Assembly: GCF_900497805.2 (NCBI RefSeq)
Contig: NW_020954719.1
Coordinates: forward strand, 8,019,826-8,083,825
DNA length: 64,000 bases
DNA from: Vombatus ursinus
Taxonomy: Eukaryota; Chordata; Mammalia; Diprotodontia; Vombatidae
Direction: 5' to 3'
Position numbers and translations under genes: made by a program. Under the pieces are notes generated by a model. The model worked only from the letters and a program-made list of their open reading frames with translations. It was not told where the DNA came from and searched no databases. Positions 34,801 through 45,179 of this stretch are shown in pieces (positions within the stretch are counted from its first letter, which is position 1; the number at the start of each line of letters is the position of its first letter).

Positions 34801-34845
34801 ACAACTACAACTACAACTACTACTACAACTCCTCCTCCTCATCCT
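34786..34845. repeat. (CTACAA)n / (CTC)n simple repeat
   Basis: Trinucleotide CTA/CAA units are followed by CTCCTC, between the L1 remnant and the palindromic MITE. Confidence 0.85.
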
Positions 34846-34848
34846 CAA

Positions 34849-34999
34849 GGCCACATGTGGCCCTCTAGGTCCTCAAGTGTGGCCCTTTGACCGAATTCAA
34901 ACTTCACTGAACAAATCCTCTCAATACAAGGGTTTGTTCTGTAAAACTTGGACTCAGTCAAAAGGCTGCACCCAAGGACCTAGAAGGCCACATGTGGCC
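34849..34999. mobile_element. Palindromic MITE (long hairpin)
   Basis: The left arm 34,849-34,873 (ggccacatgtgg, ccctctaggtcct) and right arm 34,975-34,999 are inverted repeats of 25 bases with one mismatch. The complementarity continues inward: 'tcactgaacaaatcc' pairs with 'ggtttgttctgtaaa'. The whole 151 bp folds into one imperfect hairpin around 'tctcaatacaa'. This layout is that of a small non-autonomous DNA transposon, possibly hAT-related. Confidence 0.8.
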
Positions 35000-35029
35000 T
35001 CAAGGCTGCTGGTTCCCCACCCATGACTT

Positions 35030-35925
35030 AAGCTTTTGATCTGCTGTTTCTGACTTAGACTCCTTTATACCTCCTTAGGCCCTTGCACGTTTCTCTTGAG
35101 GCTTACCATTTTGGTGCTGGACTTAGCTTAATCCTACTGCAACCCAGAATTAGTGAGCTCAAGCAATTCACCAGTTGCAAGTGTGTGACACCAAAGGATC
35201 AAATAAAATAATAGGGTTATAAAGGAAACCAATTAAATCGAAATACAATTATCCAAATTCTGTTTGTTTGTTTTTATGGTTCACGGCCCTAGGTTAGCGA
35301 GTAAGTGGCAGAGCCAGGACTTAGAGGTCCTCTAACTCCAAATCTAGCTCTTTTTACTGTATTATCCTCTCTTCCCTTGTATTGCTTTTCCAACTGCCAC
35401 GGGTTTCTCCATTGAGTTATCCTATAAGGACTGGTCATTCCCAATTAACAACTTCAAGCTACACCCCAATTTTATCCCAGTTTCCCAAAGCTTTTGTTAA
35501 GATCTCCTCCTCCCCCTCCACCCCCACCACCTTTGAAAGTAACTACTGCAACATGTCATCTATTCAGCATCTATTCTTCTAAGGTAACCAGGAGTTGTCC
35601 TAAATACTGATGTGGTAATGAGAAGACTGAGAAGATTCCTAGAGTCTTCAGGTCTTTCTCCACCAACCCATGACTTAAAAGTCTGAAGAACCCAGAGCTG
35701 AGAAATACTACGTCATGCCCCTACTTTCTGGCTACTCTCAAGGTTATTCACAATAGAAAACTCCCATCACTTTGGAGTTTACTGTTGTCACAGTGGTGAT
35801 ATTCCATTAGAATTCCATTACCTCCTTAAGTGTACTATTTTTGCTTCTTTTTTTTTTTTTCTGTATCCCCATCACTCAGCAGCTTGCCTAGGAAATAGAA
35901 AGTGTGTTGATCGCTTAATGCTCAT
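35030..35925. other. Intronic, mostly unassigned
   Basis: A partial inverted copy of the MITE-like repeat seen at 19.8 kb lies at about 35,205-35,290 ('aaaggaaaccaattaaatcg'). On the minus strand 35,590-35,700 is open after a fair acceptor (TATTTCTCAG) and has phases that would link the exons at 36,977 and 28,430, but its donor is poor, so I do not call it. Confidence 0.35.
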
Positions 35926-35929
35926 AGAT

Positions 35930-36062
35930 CATAGGGTCACAGATTTAGAGATCAAGTGGACATCAGAGGTTATCTAATCCAATCCTACCTCATTTTACAG
36001 ATAAGGAATCTGATGGTCAGGGAGGTTGAGTGATTTGTCCAAGATCACAGATAATAAGCATT
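35930..36062 (-). repeat. CR1/L3 3' fragment
   Basis: 'gatcatagggtcacagattt', 'ctaatccaatcctacctcat' and 'ttttacagataaggaatctg' match the antisense CR1/L3 3' end. Confidence 0.65.
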
Positions 36063-36204
36063 GGCAGTGGAAAAAAGCAGCAGGAGGAGGGAAGGCAGAG
36101 GAATGGGAAGAGGAGGAGGAGGAGATGAACAGTAACAACCATCACCTCTAAAATGATGAAATTGGACTAAATAATCTCCAAGGTCTTCCAGCTCTAAATC
36201 CTAT

Positions 36205-36395
36205 GATAATTAACACTCTATATGATGTAAGGTTTACAAAACACTTTCCTCACAACAACCCAGTGTGTCTCTATTTTAGAGATAAGGAAAGGGAGGCTCA
36301 GAGAACTTAAGTGCCTTCTGCTGGGTCACAGACCTATCCTGTGTGACCTATTGAATCCAGGACTTCTGACTCTAAGATTAGTGCTCTTCTCAAAA
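36205..36395 (-). repeat. MIR-type SINE
   Basis: 'gtaaggtttacaaaacactt', 'tagagataaggaaagggagg' and 'gaatccaggacttctgactc' follow the antisense MIR layout. Confidence 0.65.
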
Positions 36396-36459
36396 ATAGA
36401 CGTTGGAACTTTCACGGCATTCTCATCCCCTCTTATAAACAAAATCTAGTCTCTGTATA

Positions 36460-36770
36460 ATGCAGTGAAACGTGCTACTGCCTGTGGAGTCAGAGGACCT
36501 ACCTCTGATGCTTCCTATTTGTGTGACTTTAAGCAAGTCGCTTGCCTTTCCAGGGGCCTCAGTTTTTTCTTCTGTGAAATAAAGAGGTTGGACTAAGTGG
36601 TCTCCGAGGTCCACGAACTCTTAAAAATATTTTGATAACTGTATTTAAATATAAATAGTTTCTTTTGTCATCCTATATATTAATTTTAAAACATTATTCT
36701 GAGAAGGGGTCCACAGAAGGGCTGCCGAAGGAGGTTAAGACTCAGAAAAGGTTATGAACCCTTGGTCTAG
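36460..36770 (+). repeat. MIR SINE adjoining a MITE-like repeat
   Basis: MIR (36,470-36,612: 'gtgtgactttaagcaagtcg', 'cctcagttttttcttctgtg') runs into the repeat 'aaaaatattttgataactgt' to 'aaaaggttatgaacccttgg' (36,612-36,767). This is a second copy of the element found inside the 19.7-kb MIR. Confidence 0.65.
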
Positions 36771-36976
36771 ATCTGTGATCCTATGTCCTATGTGGTTCTG
36801 GATCCTTGTTCTTCATTTACTATCTGTCTTGAGCAAGTAAGATATTTGATATCAATGAACCTTAGTTTCCTCATCTGTAATATTAAAGGATTGGGCTAGA
36901 TGCTAGGTAAAAGCCCTTCTGGTCTGAATTTATGATACTCCCTTCAAAGTCTCATTTTAAAGAGAAAAGTAATTAC

Positions 36977-37055
36977 CAAGCGGAGTTATAACTGGGAATT
37001 CCAACAGCTACAGCAAAGTCATTTATGGGGAAGGATGTCTCAGGTATGACTACTC
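36977..37055 (-). CDS. Candidate exon of unrecognised host gene
   Basis: This 79-bp minus-strand segment follows acceptor CTATACACAG and ends at donor CTTG|GTAATT. Two bases plus 25 codons are open (VVIPETSFPINDF, AVAVGIPSYNSA), leaving two bases. The phases do not join directly to 38,703-38,895 or to 28,264-28,430, so at least one exon is missing on each side. It is shorter and less certain than the 27-28 kb exons. Confidence 0.5.
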
Positions 37056-37935
37056 CTGTGTATAGATAAGGTAGACTGGACACAAGAAGTAATGGGGGTT
37101 GAGGAGGCTAAGGAATTGAGAGATCAAGGGAGAAGGAAGAGTGGCTTGGAATTCGATGGATGGCAACAATAAAAAATTGGACCAGATGGAATGAACATTG
37201 AAGGAGGAGAAGTGGATTGGTGGCAGAGGAATGGTCTGAAAGTAGCAGGGAGACCAGGTACTATGTTAACTTCTCCTCCTGGCCCTGTGTTATCAGGCCC
37301 TGTGTTAAGAAAAGGAGGAAATGCTCAGAAGCTTTTTAGTCCAACCGCCTCTTTTTTGTAAAGATAAGGAAACTGAGACCCAGGAAGTTGAGTGACTGGC
37401 CCAAGGTCACATAGATAGTAACTATCTGACTCCAGGTTTCTGACTCCTGCCTCCCATCTGGCCTCAAAAATGGTGCCAAGAGATGTGGAGAAAATTAGGT
37501 TTCAGTGAGCATGAGAATACGGAAATAATATGAGCAGAACAGATTATGATGAAGGAGAATTTCATCAGGCACAGCAGAGAGGGAGGGCAAAGACTGATCT
37601 TTCCATTGAGAAGTGGGAGGCAGCAGGCAGCACACACCATGTTAGCTTTTGATTATCTCAGGGTAAGGTGGATTTCCAGGCTTGGCATTCTATAAGGGGC
37701 ATACTGCCTCAGTGGGTAGACTAGACCAGGAAAAGATTATGAAGGCCATAATCCTCAAAGTGGTAGCCCTGGGGAACCAAGTGAGGGAGCATATTGGTCA
37801 CTTGGCACAAACACCCCCATGCTAGTTGTGGCTCTGTAACCAGGTTTCATTTGAAACACAATGCCAGCAAGAGCTTTGGCAACTCAATCTTCCAAAAGCT
37901 AGGAGATCCTAAGCCACTTAGAAGTGAGTTGAACA
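37056..37935. other. Intronic, mostly unassigned
   Basis: A CR1/L3-like scrap lies at about 37,335-37,430 ('aaactgagacccaggaagtt'), and L2-like wording at 37,080-37,250. Nothing else is recognised. Confidence 0.35.
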
Positions 37936-37969
37936 ATTCCCAGATGACTATCTCCTTTAACTTAATCTC

Positions 37970-38019
37970 TTCCAGACTCAAAGAATCTTGCCAATACATC
38001 CATACTCCCTCAGCCTAGG
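37970..38019 (-). CDS. Weak candidate exon
   Basis: On the minus strand an excellent acceptor (CTTCTCTTCTTCCTAG, just right of 38,019) opens a 56-codon frame reaching down to about 37,850 (AEGVWMYWQDSLSLEEIKL, then KEIVIWELFNSLL). It starts on a codon boundary, as the exon at 38,703-38,895 requires. The donor cannot be fixed: the only phase-compatible one is weak (CTAA|GTGGCT, near 37,926). The low end given here is only the part I am confident is in frame. Confidence 0.35.
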
Positions 38020-38165
38020 AAGAAGAGAAGGCTTAATTCAGGTGTGTTCTGGAGTCAGCTCAAAAGGCTCTAACTGTTAAAACCTTCAGTGTGAGAATTT
38101 ATGCCTTGGAAATCAGAAAATGCTATAAATCAGATCTTGTTTTATTTTGTTGATTGTATAGTCTT

Positions 38166-38327
38166 TTTTATTTTATTTTTATTTTTTTAGGCAATTGGGG
38201 TTAAGTGACTTGCCCAGGGTCACATAGCTAGTAAGTGTCAAGTGTTTGGTCTGAGGCTGGATTTGAACTCAGGTCCTCCTGACTGCAGGGCCGGTTCTCT
38301 ATCCATTGCGCCATCTAGCTGCCCCCA
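38166..38327 (-). repeat. Marsupial CORE-SINE with TSD
   Basis: T-rich tail, 'gcaattggggttaagtgact', 'ggatttgaactcaggtcctc', ending 'catctagctgcccc'. Flanked by the perfect 13-bp repeat 'attgtatagtctt' (38,153-38,165 and 38,328-38,340). Confidence 0.95.
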
Positions 38328-38352
38328 ATTGTATAGTCTTAAGAAAGTTATG

Positions 38353-38501
38353 GGGGCAGTTAGGTAGCACAGTGGATAGAGCTCTGGCCTTGGAGTCAGG
38401 AGGATCTGAGTTCAAATGCGGCCTCAAACACATAACACTTACTAGCTGTGTGACCCTGGGCAAGTCACTTAACCCCATTGCCTAACCAAAAAAAAAAAAA
38501 A
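38353..38501 (+). repeat. Marsupial CORE-SINE with TSD
   Basis: The head is 'gggggcagttaggtagcaca', the core 'gggcaagtcacttaacccca', the tail A16. Flanked by 'aagaaagttatgg' (38,341-38,353 and 38,502-38,514). It lies only about 25 bases from the oppositely oriented SINE. Confidence 0.95.
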
Positions 38502-38702
38502 AAGAAAGTTATGGAAATGGCAATAATGCAAATTAAAGTTAAAGTCTGTCCTATATACTTTTTTCCCCCTGGAAGTTGGTTGTTAAATAATTACCAACAT
38601 ACTTTTGGTTCATTTCCAAAGTTCAACATGACTGTTCTTCGAATGTGTTCATACCCTCATCATTTCTCACTGTACACTTTTAATAGCTTAGGGAGAGCTC
38701 AC

Positions 38703-38895
38703 CTGGCCATACAAGTCTATCATCTTGGTTGTGCACGTATTGTGTCTGTGTTCCATAAGCCTTTGCTTTATTGTCCACGTCTCCATTACTTTTTTCAGAT
38801 ATGCATCGAGTCTATTCAAAAACAGGTAAAGGATCTGGGCTTCCTGGCCTTTCCCAGAATTCCTGATGGCTTTTATTTGATTGACTATGTTTTGC
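38703..38895 (-). CDS. Exon of unrecognised host gene
   Basis: This 193-bp minus-strand segment lies between a pyrimidine-rich acceptor (CTTTTCTCTTTTAAG) and a consensus donor (GGCCAG|GTGAGC). One base plus 64 codons are open: QNIVNQIKAIRNSGKG, QEAQILYLFLNRLDAYLKKV, METWTIKQRLMEHRHNTC, TTKMIDLYGQ. It ends on a codon boundary. The composition predicts a long amphipathic helix or helical bundle. The plus-strand frame that covers the same bases is its shadow. No repeat similarity is known to me. It is the best-supported exon in the window together with 27,213-27,398 and 28,264-28,430. The product is not recognised. Confidence 0.8.
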
Positions 38896-38984
38896 CTTAA
38901 AAGAGAAAAGAGAAATTCAACTTATATAGTTGATGAACTTTCATATCTTTGACTCCATAAACTGAGAACAATCACATGTATTTC

Positions 38985-39100
38985 TAGGGCATTTTCACAT
39001 CTATTATCACATTTGACTATTACAAGACCCCTAGGAGCTACAGACAGAGATTATTCTTCCTATTTCATAAATGAGGAAACTAAAACTTGTAGAAGAAAGA
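38985..39100 (-). repeat. MIR-type fragment
   Basis: 'gcattttcacatctattatc' and 'ttcataaatgaggaaactaa' follow the antisense MIR/MIR3 layout. Confidence 0.55.
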
Positions 39101-39689
39101 TTTTTTGGCACCCTTAGGTTTATTCTCAAAAATCTTATCAGCCTCTAAAATAGAGAATGTCATGCATCTTATTAAAGTCACAATGGTACTGCAAAAATTG
39201 TTTTGTAATTTTAATTTGTTAAAATGATCTCTTTAATGATCCAAAAAATAGGTTAGGAAATGAAACATACAGGAAAGACATATAGCAGGGGAACATTGAT
39301 AACTATTTTAAAATCAATAAAATTATAATTTTAGTTCACACAGCACTGATCTAGTTCATTTAGAGTACTGACCCAGTACTAGTTTATACATCTCAATACT
39401 TAAGAAGATTATCCTGGAGTTAAAGGGTTTTTACCCTAAGAAAGCTCTTCTTCCAATACCATCTTTTGTGACTGAATCAAATAACTGACAAGCATGAGTT
39501 GTGAAAAAGTGCAATCAACTTACATCAATTCTTCTAGAATAGTACTGAATAGTACTTGAAAGTCAAAATTGAAACAGATGAAATAGAAAGCTTCATAGCA
39601 AGTAAAGACCTTCATTTAATAAATCTTTTAATAATAATAGCTAACATTTATATAGTTTTACTTTGTGTTTAACACTTTACAATTTGATA

Positions 39690-40860
39690 TTTACAACATC
39701 CATGGCGGGTGGATGCTATATCAGCATGACCTACTGGACAGTAGAATGAGTGGTGCTCCTTTGCATCCTGGTATCACAAGGAGAGGATACATTGGAACAA
39801 ATTAGAAATGCCAATAACCAACTTGTTTGAAAAGCTTCAATGTGGATGGTATGGGCCACTAAAACAGACAAACCACGAATGTGCAGCAAATGAACTGGAG
39901 ATATGAATGTTTTTATTAGATACCAGTTTTATATCATAACAAAACACGAACAGATCTTACCGGTTATAACCCAGGACTTTATACTGCTTTTGTTCAATGA
40001 TATTCTCAGCTCAAAATTACAACAATAACTTATTGCAGACCAATACTAGGTAATCGTATGGAATTATTTCATTCTTTTTTAAAAAATTTTATTTATTTAT
40101 TTTTTTAGGCAATTGGGGTTAAGTGACTTGCCCAGGGTCACACAGCTAGTAAGTGTCAAGTATTTGGTCTAAGGCTGGATTTGAACTCAGGTCCTCCTGA
40201 CTTCAGGGCCAATGCTCTATCCACTGTACCACCTAGCTGCCCTGAATTATTTCATTCTTAAGACCAATTAGTTGAGATATGAGCAGAAGTTGAGAAGTTA
40301 CTTAAATCTGCAGGAAATCGTGAAGAACTTGAAGGTATTAAAAATCTATACTTAGCAGAAAGGTCAGAATGGTGACGTTTTGAATGATTTTGAAAAAGAG
40401 ATGAGCACACTTAGAATGAAATTGTGCACAGCTCTTTTTGAGTTTGATGGCATGAATCCAACTAACAGACCAACTATATTGAAACAAAAGAATTCTAAAT
40501 CATTGATTTCTGCTTTAACCATCATGAATGAATGCCTTTTCCCACAATATTTGACAGAGAAGAAAAAACATTTCAACATATGCATGCAACACTATATACT
40601 GTAGCTATAGCCACTATAAAGATAATAAGAGGAAGGAGGAGCTACTTAAGAATATTTCTAAGGATAGGCATCAGATACCACCATGGCAGAAGTGGCCTGA
40701 GAAAACTATTAGAGACCTGTGCAAAGACATTATACATCAATATCTAGATGGTGTGCCCAGTAGAAAACTCTAAGATCATCTCTTTCAAATAAAGACAATA
40801 AAAAAGAGACTTGCAGAAATGAATCCAGAAAACCAAAGTATGTCACAAATTCTTAACATC
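39690..40860 (+). pseudogene. Unrecognised coding-like remnant
   Basis: Plus-strand pieces with protein-like composition recur over 1.1 kb. Examples are KHEQILPVITQDF near 39,945-39,985, SAGNREELEGIKNLYLAE near 40,305-40,360, RIGIRYHHGRSG near 40,660-40,700 and KKRLAEMNPENQSMSQIL near 40,800-40,855. Frames change and stops intervene. A CORE-SINE splits it at 40,077. It could be an old processed pseudogene or an unlisted mobile element. I recognise no family. Confidence 0.3.
40077..40243 (-). repeat. Marsupial CORE-SINE with TSD
   Basis: 'gcaattggggttaagtgact', 'ggatttgaactcaggtcctc', ending 'ccacctagctgccc'. Flanked by a perfect 16-bp repeat 'gaattatttcattctt' (40,061-40,076 and 40,244-40,259). 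Confidence 0.95.
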
Positions 40861-41039
40861 TTTAATTAACAATTATAAGTAAAAACTGAAAGGTTAAAAG
40901 GTTACAAGGATGAAAACACAAGAAGATAAATAGCAAACAAAAGCTATGTTGTAGAGTCTTAAGAAGCAAAGAAATGATAGGAGAAGAGGAAAGAGGAAGA
41001 TGTGAAAAATTTCTGTTTGTTTATATGGCAGAAATAGTC

Positions 41040-42175
41040 CGATGAATCAATAGACATTTACTAAACACTCAGTACATGTCAGGCCCTTTGCTAGGTGTTG
41101 CAGACACAAATACAAAAGTAAAACAGTCCCTGCCCTCAAGGAGCTTATGTTGTATAAGGGGAGACAACATATACATATATCAGTATATATAAAATAAACG
41201 CAAGATAGTTTAAAGAGGACACCAGCAGTTGGGGGCATAAGGAAAGGTTTCATGTAGAAAGTAACATAAAGGGAGGGAGGTAAGAGGGAGAGAACCTGGA
41301 TCTAAACATAAAATAAAATTTAATTAAAAAAAAAGAGAGGAAAAAAAGTAGTGTAAGGGATTCTATGAGGCATAAGGGAAATCATTCCAAGAGTGGGGAC
41401 CAGCCAGTGTAAAGGTAGGGAGAGGGGAGTCAGAATATTGTATTTGAGAAACAGCAAGAAGACCAGTTTGACTAGATGTCAGATTGTAGGAAGGACAGTA
41501 ATGCATAATGAGGGTACTAATGAGGGCATAATAGGGGTAGCTAGATGGCTCAGTGGATAGAGTACCAGGCCTGGAGTTAGGAAGTCCCGAGTTCAAATCT
41601 AGCTTCAGATACTTATTAGCTATGTAATCCTGGGTCAGTCATTTAACCCTGTTTGCCTCAATTTCCTCAACTGTAAAATAAGCTGGAGAAGGAAATAGCA
41701 AACTATGTCAGTATCTTTGCCAAGGAAACCCCAAACGGAGTCATGAAAGACTTGGGCACAACTGAAATGATTGAACAACAACAAAAGTAATACATAATGA
41801 AACTGGAAAGACAAAGTGGAACTAGATTGCAAAGGGCTTTAATGATGGTTTAAACAAAGGTGGTAGTTGTGTAGGTAGTAAGGAGGGAATGTGCGAACCC
41901 ATCCAGAGGTAGAAATATCAATATTTAACAACTGATAAATGGATAAACAGGGTTAGGAAGAAGAAAGAGTCAAAGAGGTTGCCAATCTGGGAGCAATCTG
42001 AGGAAGCTGATACCCTCAAAGAGAAATAGGGAAGTTTGGAAGAGTGGAAGATTTCTGGAGAAAGATAATGAACTCTATTTTGGATTCATTGAGTTTAATA
42101 TTTCTATGGAGCATCCAATAGGCAGTTGATGATACTAGAATTGAGCTCAGGAAAGTGACCAGAACTACATATATA
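41040..42175 (-). mobile_element. L2 LINE split by a MAR1 SINE
   Basis: Antisense L2 from its 3' end ('aatcaatagacatttactaa', 'tgccctcaaggagcttatgt') through 'gagtggggaccagccagtgt' to 'gataatgaactctattttgg' and 'gagcatccaataggcagttg'. A MAR1 interrupts it at 41,533-41,788. Confidence 0.85.
41533..41788 (+). repeat. MAR1-type SINE
   Basis: The head is 'ggggtagctagatggctcag', then 'cccgagttcaaatctagctt', the 'gagaaggaaatagcaaact' block, 'gccaaggaaaccccaaacgg', and the tail 'aacaacaacaaaag'. Confidence 0.92.
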
Positions 42176-42194
42176 GAGGGGGTGGGGGTGGGGA

Positions 42195-42458
42195 GAGAAT
42201 GAACATTTATATAATGCCTACTATGTGCCAAGGACTGTGCTAAGGGCTTTACAAATATCATCTCATTTATTTAATCCTCACAATAACTGTAACATAGGAG
42301 CTGTTATTGTTCCCATTTTATGGTTGAGGAAACTGAGGCAAACAGAGGTTAAGTAACTTGGCCAGGGTAACACTGCTAGCAAGTGTCCGGGGCTGGATTT
42401 GAACTTAGGTCTTCTTGACTCCAGGCCCAATGCTTTATCCATTGTACCACCTAGCTAC
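42195..42458 (-). repeat. MIR-type CORE-SINE
   Basis: 'acatttatataatgcctact', 'aggaaactgaggcaaacaga', 'ctggatttgaacttaggtct', ending 'ccacctagct'. Nearly full length. Confidence 0.8.
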
Positions 42459-42575
42459 AAAGAAAGAAAGACAAAAAAAAAAAAAGGAAGGAAGGAAGGA
42501 AGGGAAGGAGGGAGAGAAGAAAGAAGAAAGGAAGGAAAAGAAAGAGAGAAACAAAGAAAGAAGAAAGAAAAATGA
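42459..42575. repeat. Purine-rich (GAAA/GGAA)n tract
   Basis: About 115 bases are almost purely A and G on the plus strand. The mirror-repeat pieces could form triplex DNA. Long open frames here on both strands are composition artefacts. Confidence 0.9.
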
Positions 42576-42779
42576 AGAGATGATTGTGGGAGCAATCTGA
42601 TGGAGAAGAAAGGAAGGGATAGGATATCCAGGGTACATGTGGAGGAATTTGTTGGCTTTGGAGAGGAAAAGAACCATGTCATTATCAGTTTAGAGCAAAG
42701 GAAAAGAGAGTGGGGTATGATCTTGAGAAGAAGGAAAAGGGAGAAAAGAATATTCTGGTGAATGACCTCTATTTTGTCA

Positions 42780-44130
42780 GTCAGTAGATAAACATTAATT
42801 AAGTGCCTATTATGTGCCAGCCACTGTGCTAAGTGCTGGGGGTCCAAAGGTAAAAGAGAGTCCTTGCTCTTGAGAAGCTCAAAATTGAAGTGGCGAGACA
42901 ATATGCAAATACCTACGTATAAACAAATAATATAAAGGACAAATAGGAAATAATCAACACAGGGAAGGCATTAGAATTAAGAGGGATTAAGAAAAGCTTC
43001 CTGGGGAAAGTGAAATTTTAGCTGAGACTTGAAGGAAGCCCAGGAAATCAGGAGATGAGGGGAGAACATTCCATGCATGGGGTTCAACCAGTGAAAATGT
43101 CCAATCGTGAGATGGAGTCATGAGGAACAGCAAAGGAGGTCAGTGTCACTGAACTGAAGAGTATGTTGGGGGGAGGGGAGGAAAGGGGTAAATGTAAGAA
43201 GAAAGGTGGGGCCGTTTGCAAAGGGTTTTGAATGCAAAATGGGATTTTGTATTTGATCCTGTAGGTCATAGGAAGCCACTTAATTGAGTAGATTTGTCCA
43301 TAAGGAAGATAATTTTGACAGCTCAGTGGAGGATGGACTAGAGTGGGGAAAAATTTGTGACAGGGAGAAAAACCAAGAGTCTATTATAATAGTACAGGTG
43401 ATGAGGGCTTGCACCAGAGTGGTGGTAATATCAGAGGAGAGAAGGGTGCATATGTGAGAGATATTACTAAGGTAAAATCAACATGTCTTTCAACATATTG
43501 CATATGGGGTGGGGAGGGAGTAAGAGAAAGCAAGGAGTCAAAGATGACACCTAAGTTGCAAGCCTAGGGGACTGGAAGGATGGCAGTGTCCTCAATAGTC
43601 ACAAGCAAGTTAGGAAGAGTAGAGGGTTTTGGGGGAAAATATAATGAGTTCGGTTTTGGACATGTTGAGTGAACTGAGGCATCCATTTCAAGATGTCCAA
43701 TACGCAGTTGGTGATGTCAGTCTAAAGGTCAGAGGAGTGGATGAAAATTTGGCAAAGGAGACAGAGAAAGAAAGAAAGGTCAGGTTGATAGGAGAACCTA
43801 GAGAGTAGTGCCATGAAAATTTAGAGAGAAAAGAGGAAAAAGAAGAGTGTGCTCCCAGTTCAACAGTGTCAAAAGCTGCAGAGAGATCAAGACTGATGAG
43901 GATTGAGAAAAGCCCATTAGATTTGGCAAATAAGAGATTGTTAGTAACTTTGAAGAGAGCAGTTTTGGTTGAATGAAGTCAAGTGTCAGACTGTAAAGAG
44001 TTAAGAAGAGAATGAGAGGCAAGGAAGCGAAGGGCTTTCACAAAGAGTTTAGCCACAAAAGGCAAGAGAGATATATAGATCAATAGTTAGAGGGGATGAT
44101 AGTTAATAAAGTATGAGGTCAAGTCCTCAG
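42780..44130 (-). mobile_element. Long L2 LINE fragment
   Basis: Antisense L2 in order from the 3' end: 'taagtgcctattatgtgcca', 'cattccatgcatggggttca', 'ggattttgtatttgatcctg', 'gttcggttttggacatgttg', 'aacagtgtcaaaagctgcag', 'gatcaatagttagaggggat'. The minus strand carries RT remnants. It is inactive. Confidence 0.88.
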
Positions 44131-44900
44131 CTTAGAGGGTGGGGAGGGAAAAGGAGCACACATTTGCTCACCCATTCATCCATTCAAAGATCAACCATGA
44201 TTCTTCCTTCCTGCCTTCCTTTCTTCCTTCCCTCCCTCCTTCTTTCCAAAACTCCCAGGCTTGACTCAAATCTGCCTCCCAGCTCAAAGATCACAACACT
44301 CCATATTTCTTTCAGGGTCAGGAGAGGGAAATGTTTGTCCTTTTGAATTACAAAACCCAGAATTCCAGCCAGATCTCAAACTCCTATTATTCTAATAATG
44401 CATTTGCCACAATAACACATTTGAGCCAAAAATTATGGATCTTACCTGGAGCCACAGGTTTCCAGTTTTCAGAGGACCTTTTTTTCCTCTTCTTTTTCTT
44501 TGCATCCCCTGCATTTAGCACTGTGCCTGGCCTGTAGTACATACTTAAAACTCTTATTGACTTTACTCAACCAGGAGTCATTGGATAAAACAACATTGAA
44601 AATTAGGGAGAGAGGATGATGGAAATTCTGAGAAGGGAGAGAATGGGAGCAAGGATAGAAATAATCTCACCATACTCTTACCACCTACCCCATTCCCCTA
44701 GCTCTGATGAATAAATTTTCACCTTATCTTGCTGGGACTCAGGACTCTACTACCCTTCCTGGCCATCTCCTTGCTAAGGCCTTACCCTCTGATCATTTCC
44801 TCCCCACTGGAAATCTGAACTTCACTCCTGGATCCCATGCTTCTGGTAAGAGATCTTTCATCTTCTGTTGAAATGACTTCAGCAATAATCTCACCTCACT
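44131..44900. other. Unassigned with pyrimidine-rich tract and L2 scrap
   Basis: A TTCC-rich stretch at 44,200-44,250 and an L2 3' scrap at 44,495-44,570 ('gcactgtgcctggcctgtag') are all I recognise. Confidence 0.35.
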
Positions 44901-44904
44901 CACA

Positions 44905-45065
44905 CTCACCTCCTTCACACCCTTTCCAGCATCTCTTTATGTGTTATCTTCTCCCATCAGAATGCAAACTTGAGTACAAGGACTGTCTTGCTTGCTTTTA
45001 TTTCTGTCTCCCTTCAGTGCTAAGGCACAGTGTCTGGTACATAGTAAGCATTTGTTAAGTGCTCT
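44905..45065 (+). repeat. L2 3' end fragment
   Basis: 'cagaatgcaaacttgagtac', 'ggcacagtgtctggtacata' and 'gtaagcatttgttaagtgct' are the L2 3' terminus. Confidence 0.8.
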
Positions 45066-45179
45066 ATATATCTATTTATCTCAATGAAGAAATGGAGGAA
45101 CTAGAGTTGGCGTGAAGGGCCACCTCTACTTCTGAGATCTAAGCAAAGGAAGATAGAGTAGGAGATGATGTTGAGATGA

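Noticed and set aside
38478-38900. Plus-strand frame of 140 codons
   Set aside because: It overlaps a SINE tail and the well-spliced minus-strand exon 38,703-38,895, and it looks like that exon's shadow.
42435-42901. Long minus-strand frames rich in Phe, Ser and Leu
   Set aside because: They are the complement of a purine-rich simple repeat and L2 sequence.
44435-44510. Minus-strand lysine-rich segment with an excellent donor (CTCCAG|GTAAGA)
   Set aside because: Its upstream half overlaps an L2 3' tail ('tttagcactgtgcctggcct'), which also supplies the apparent acceptor, so chance is more likely.
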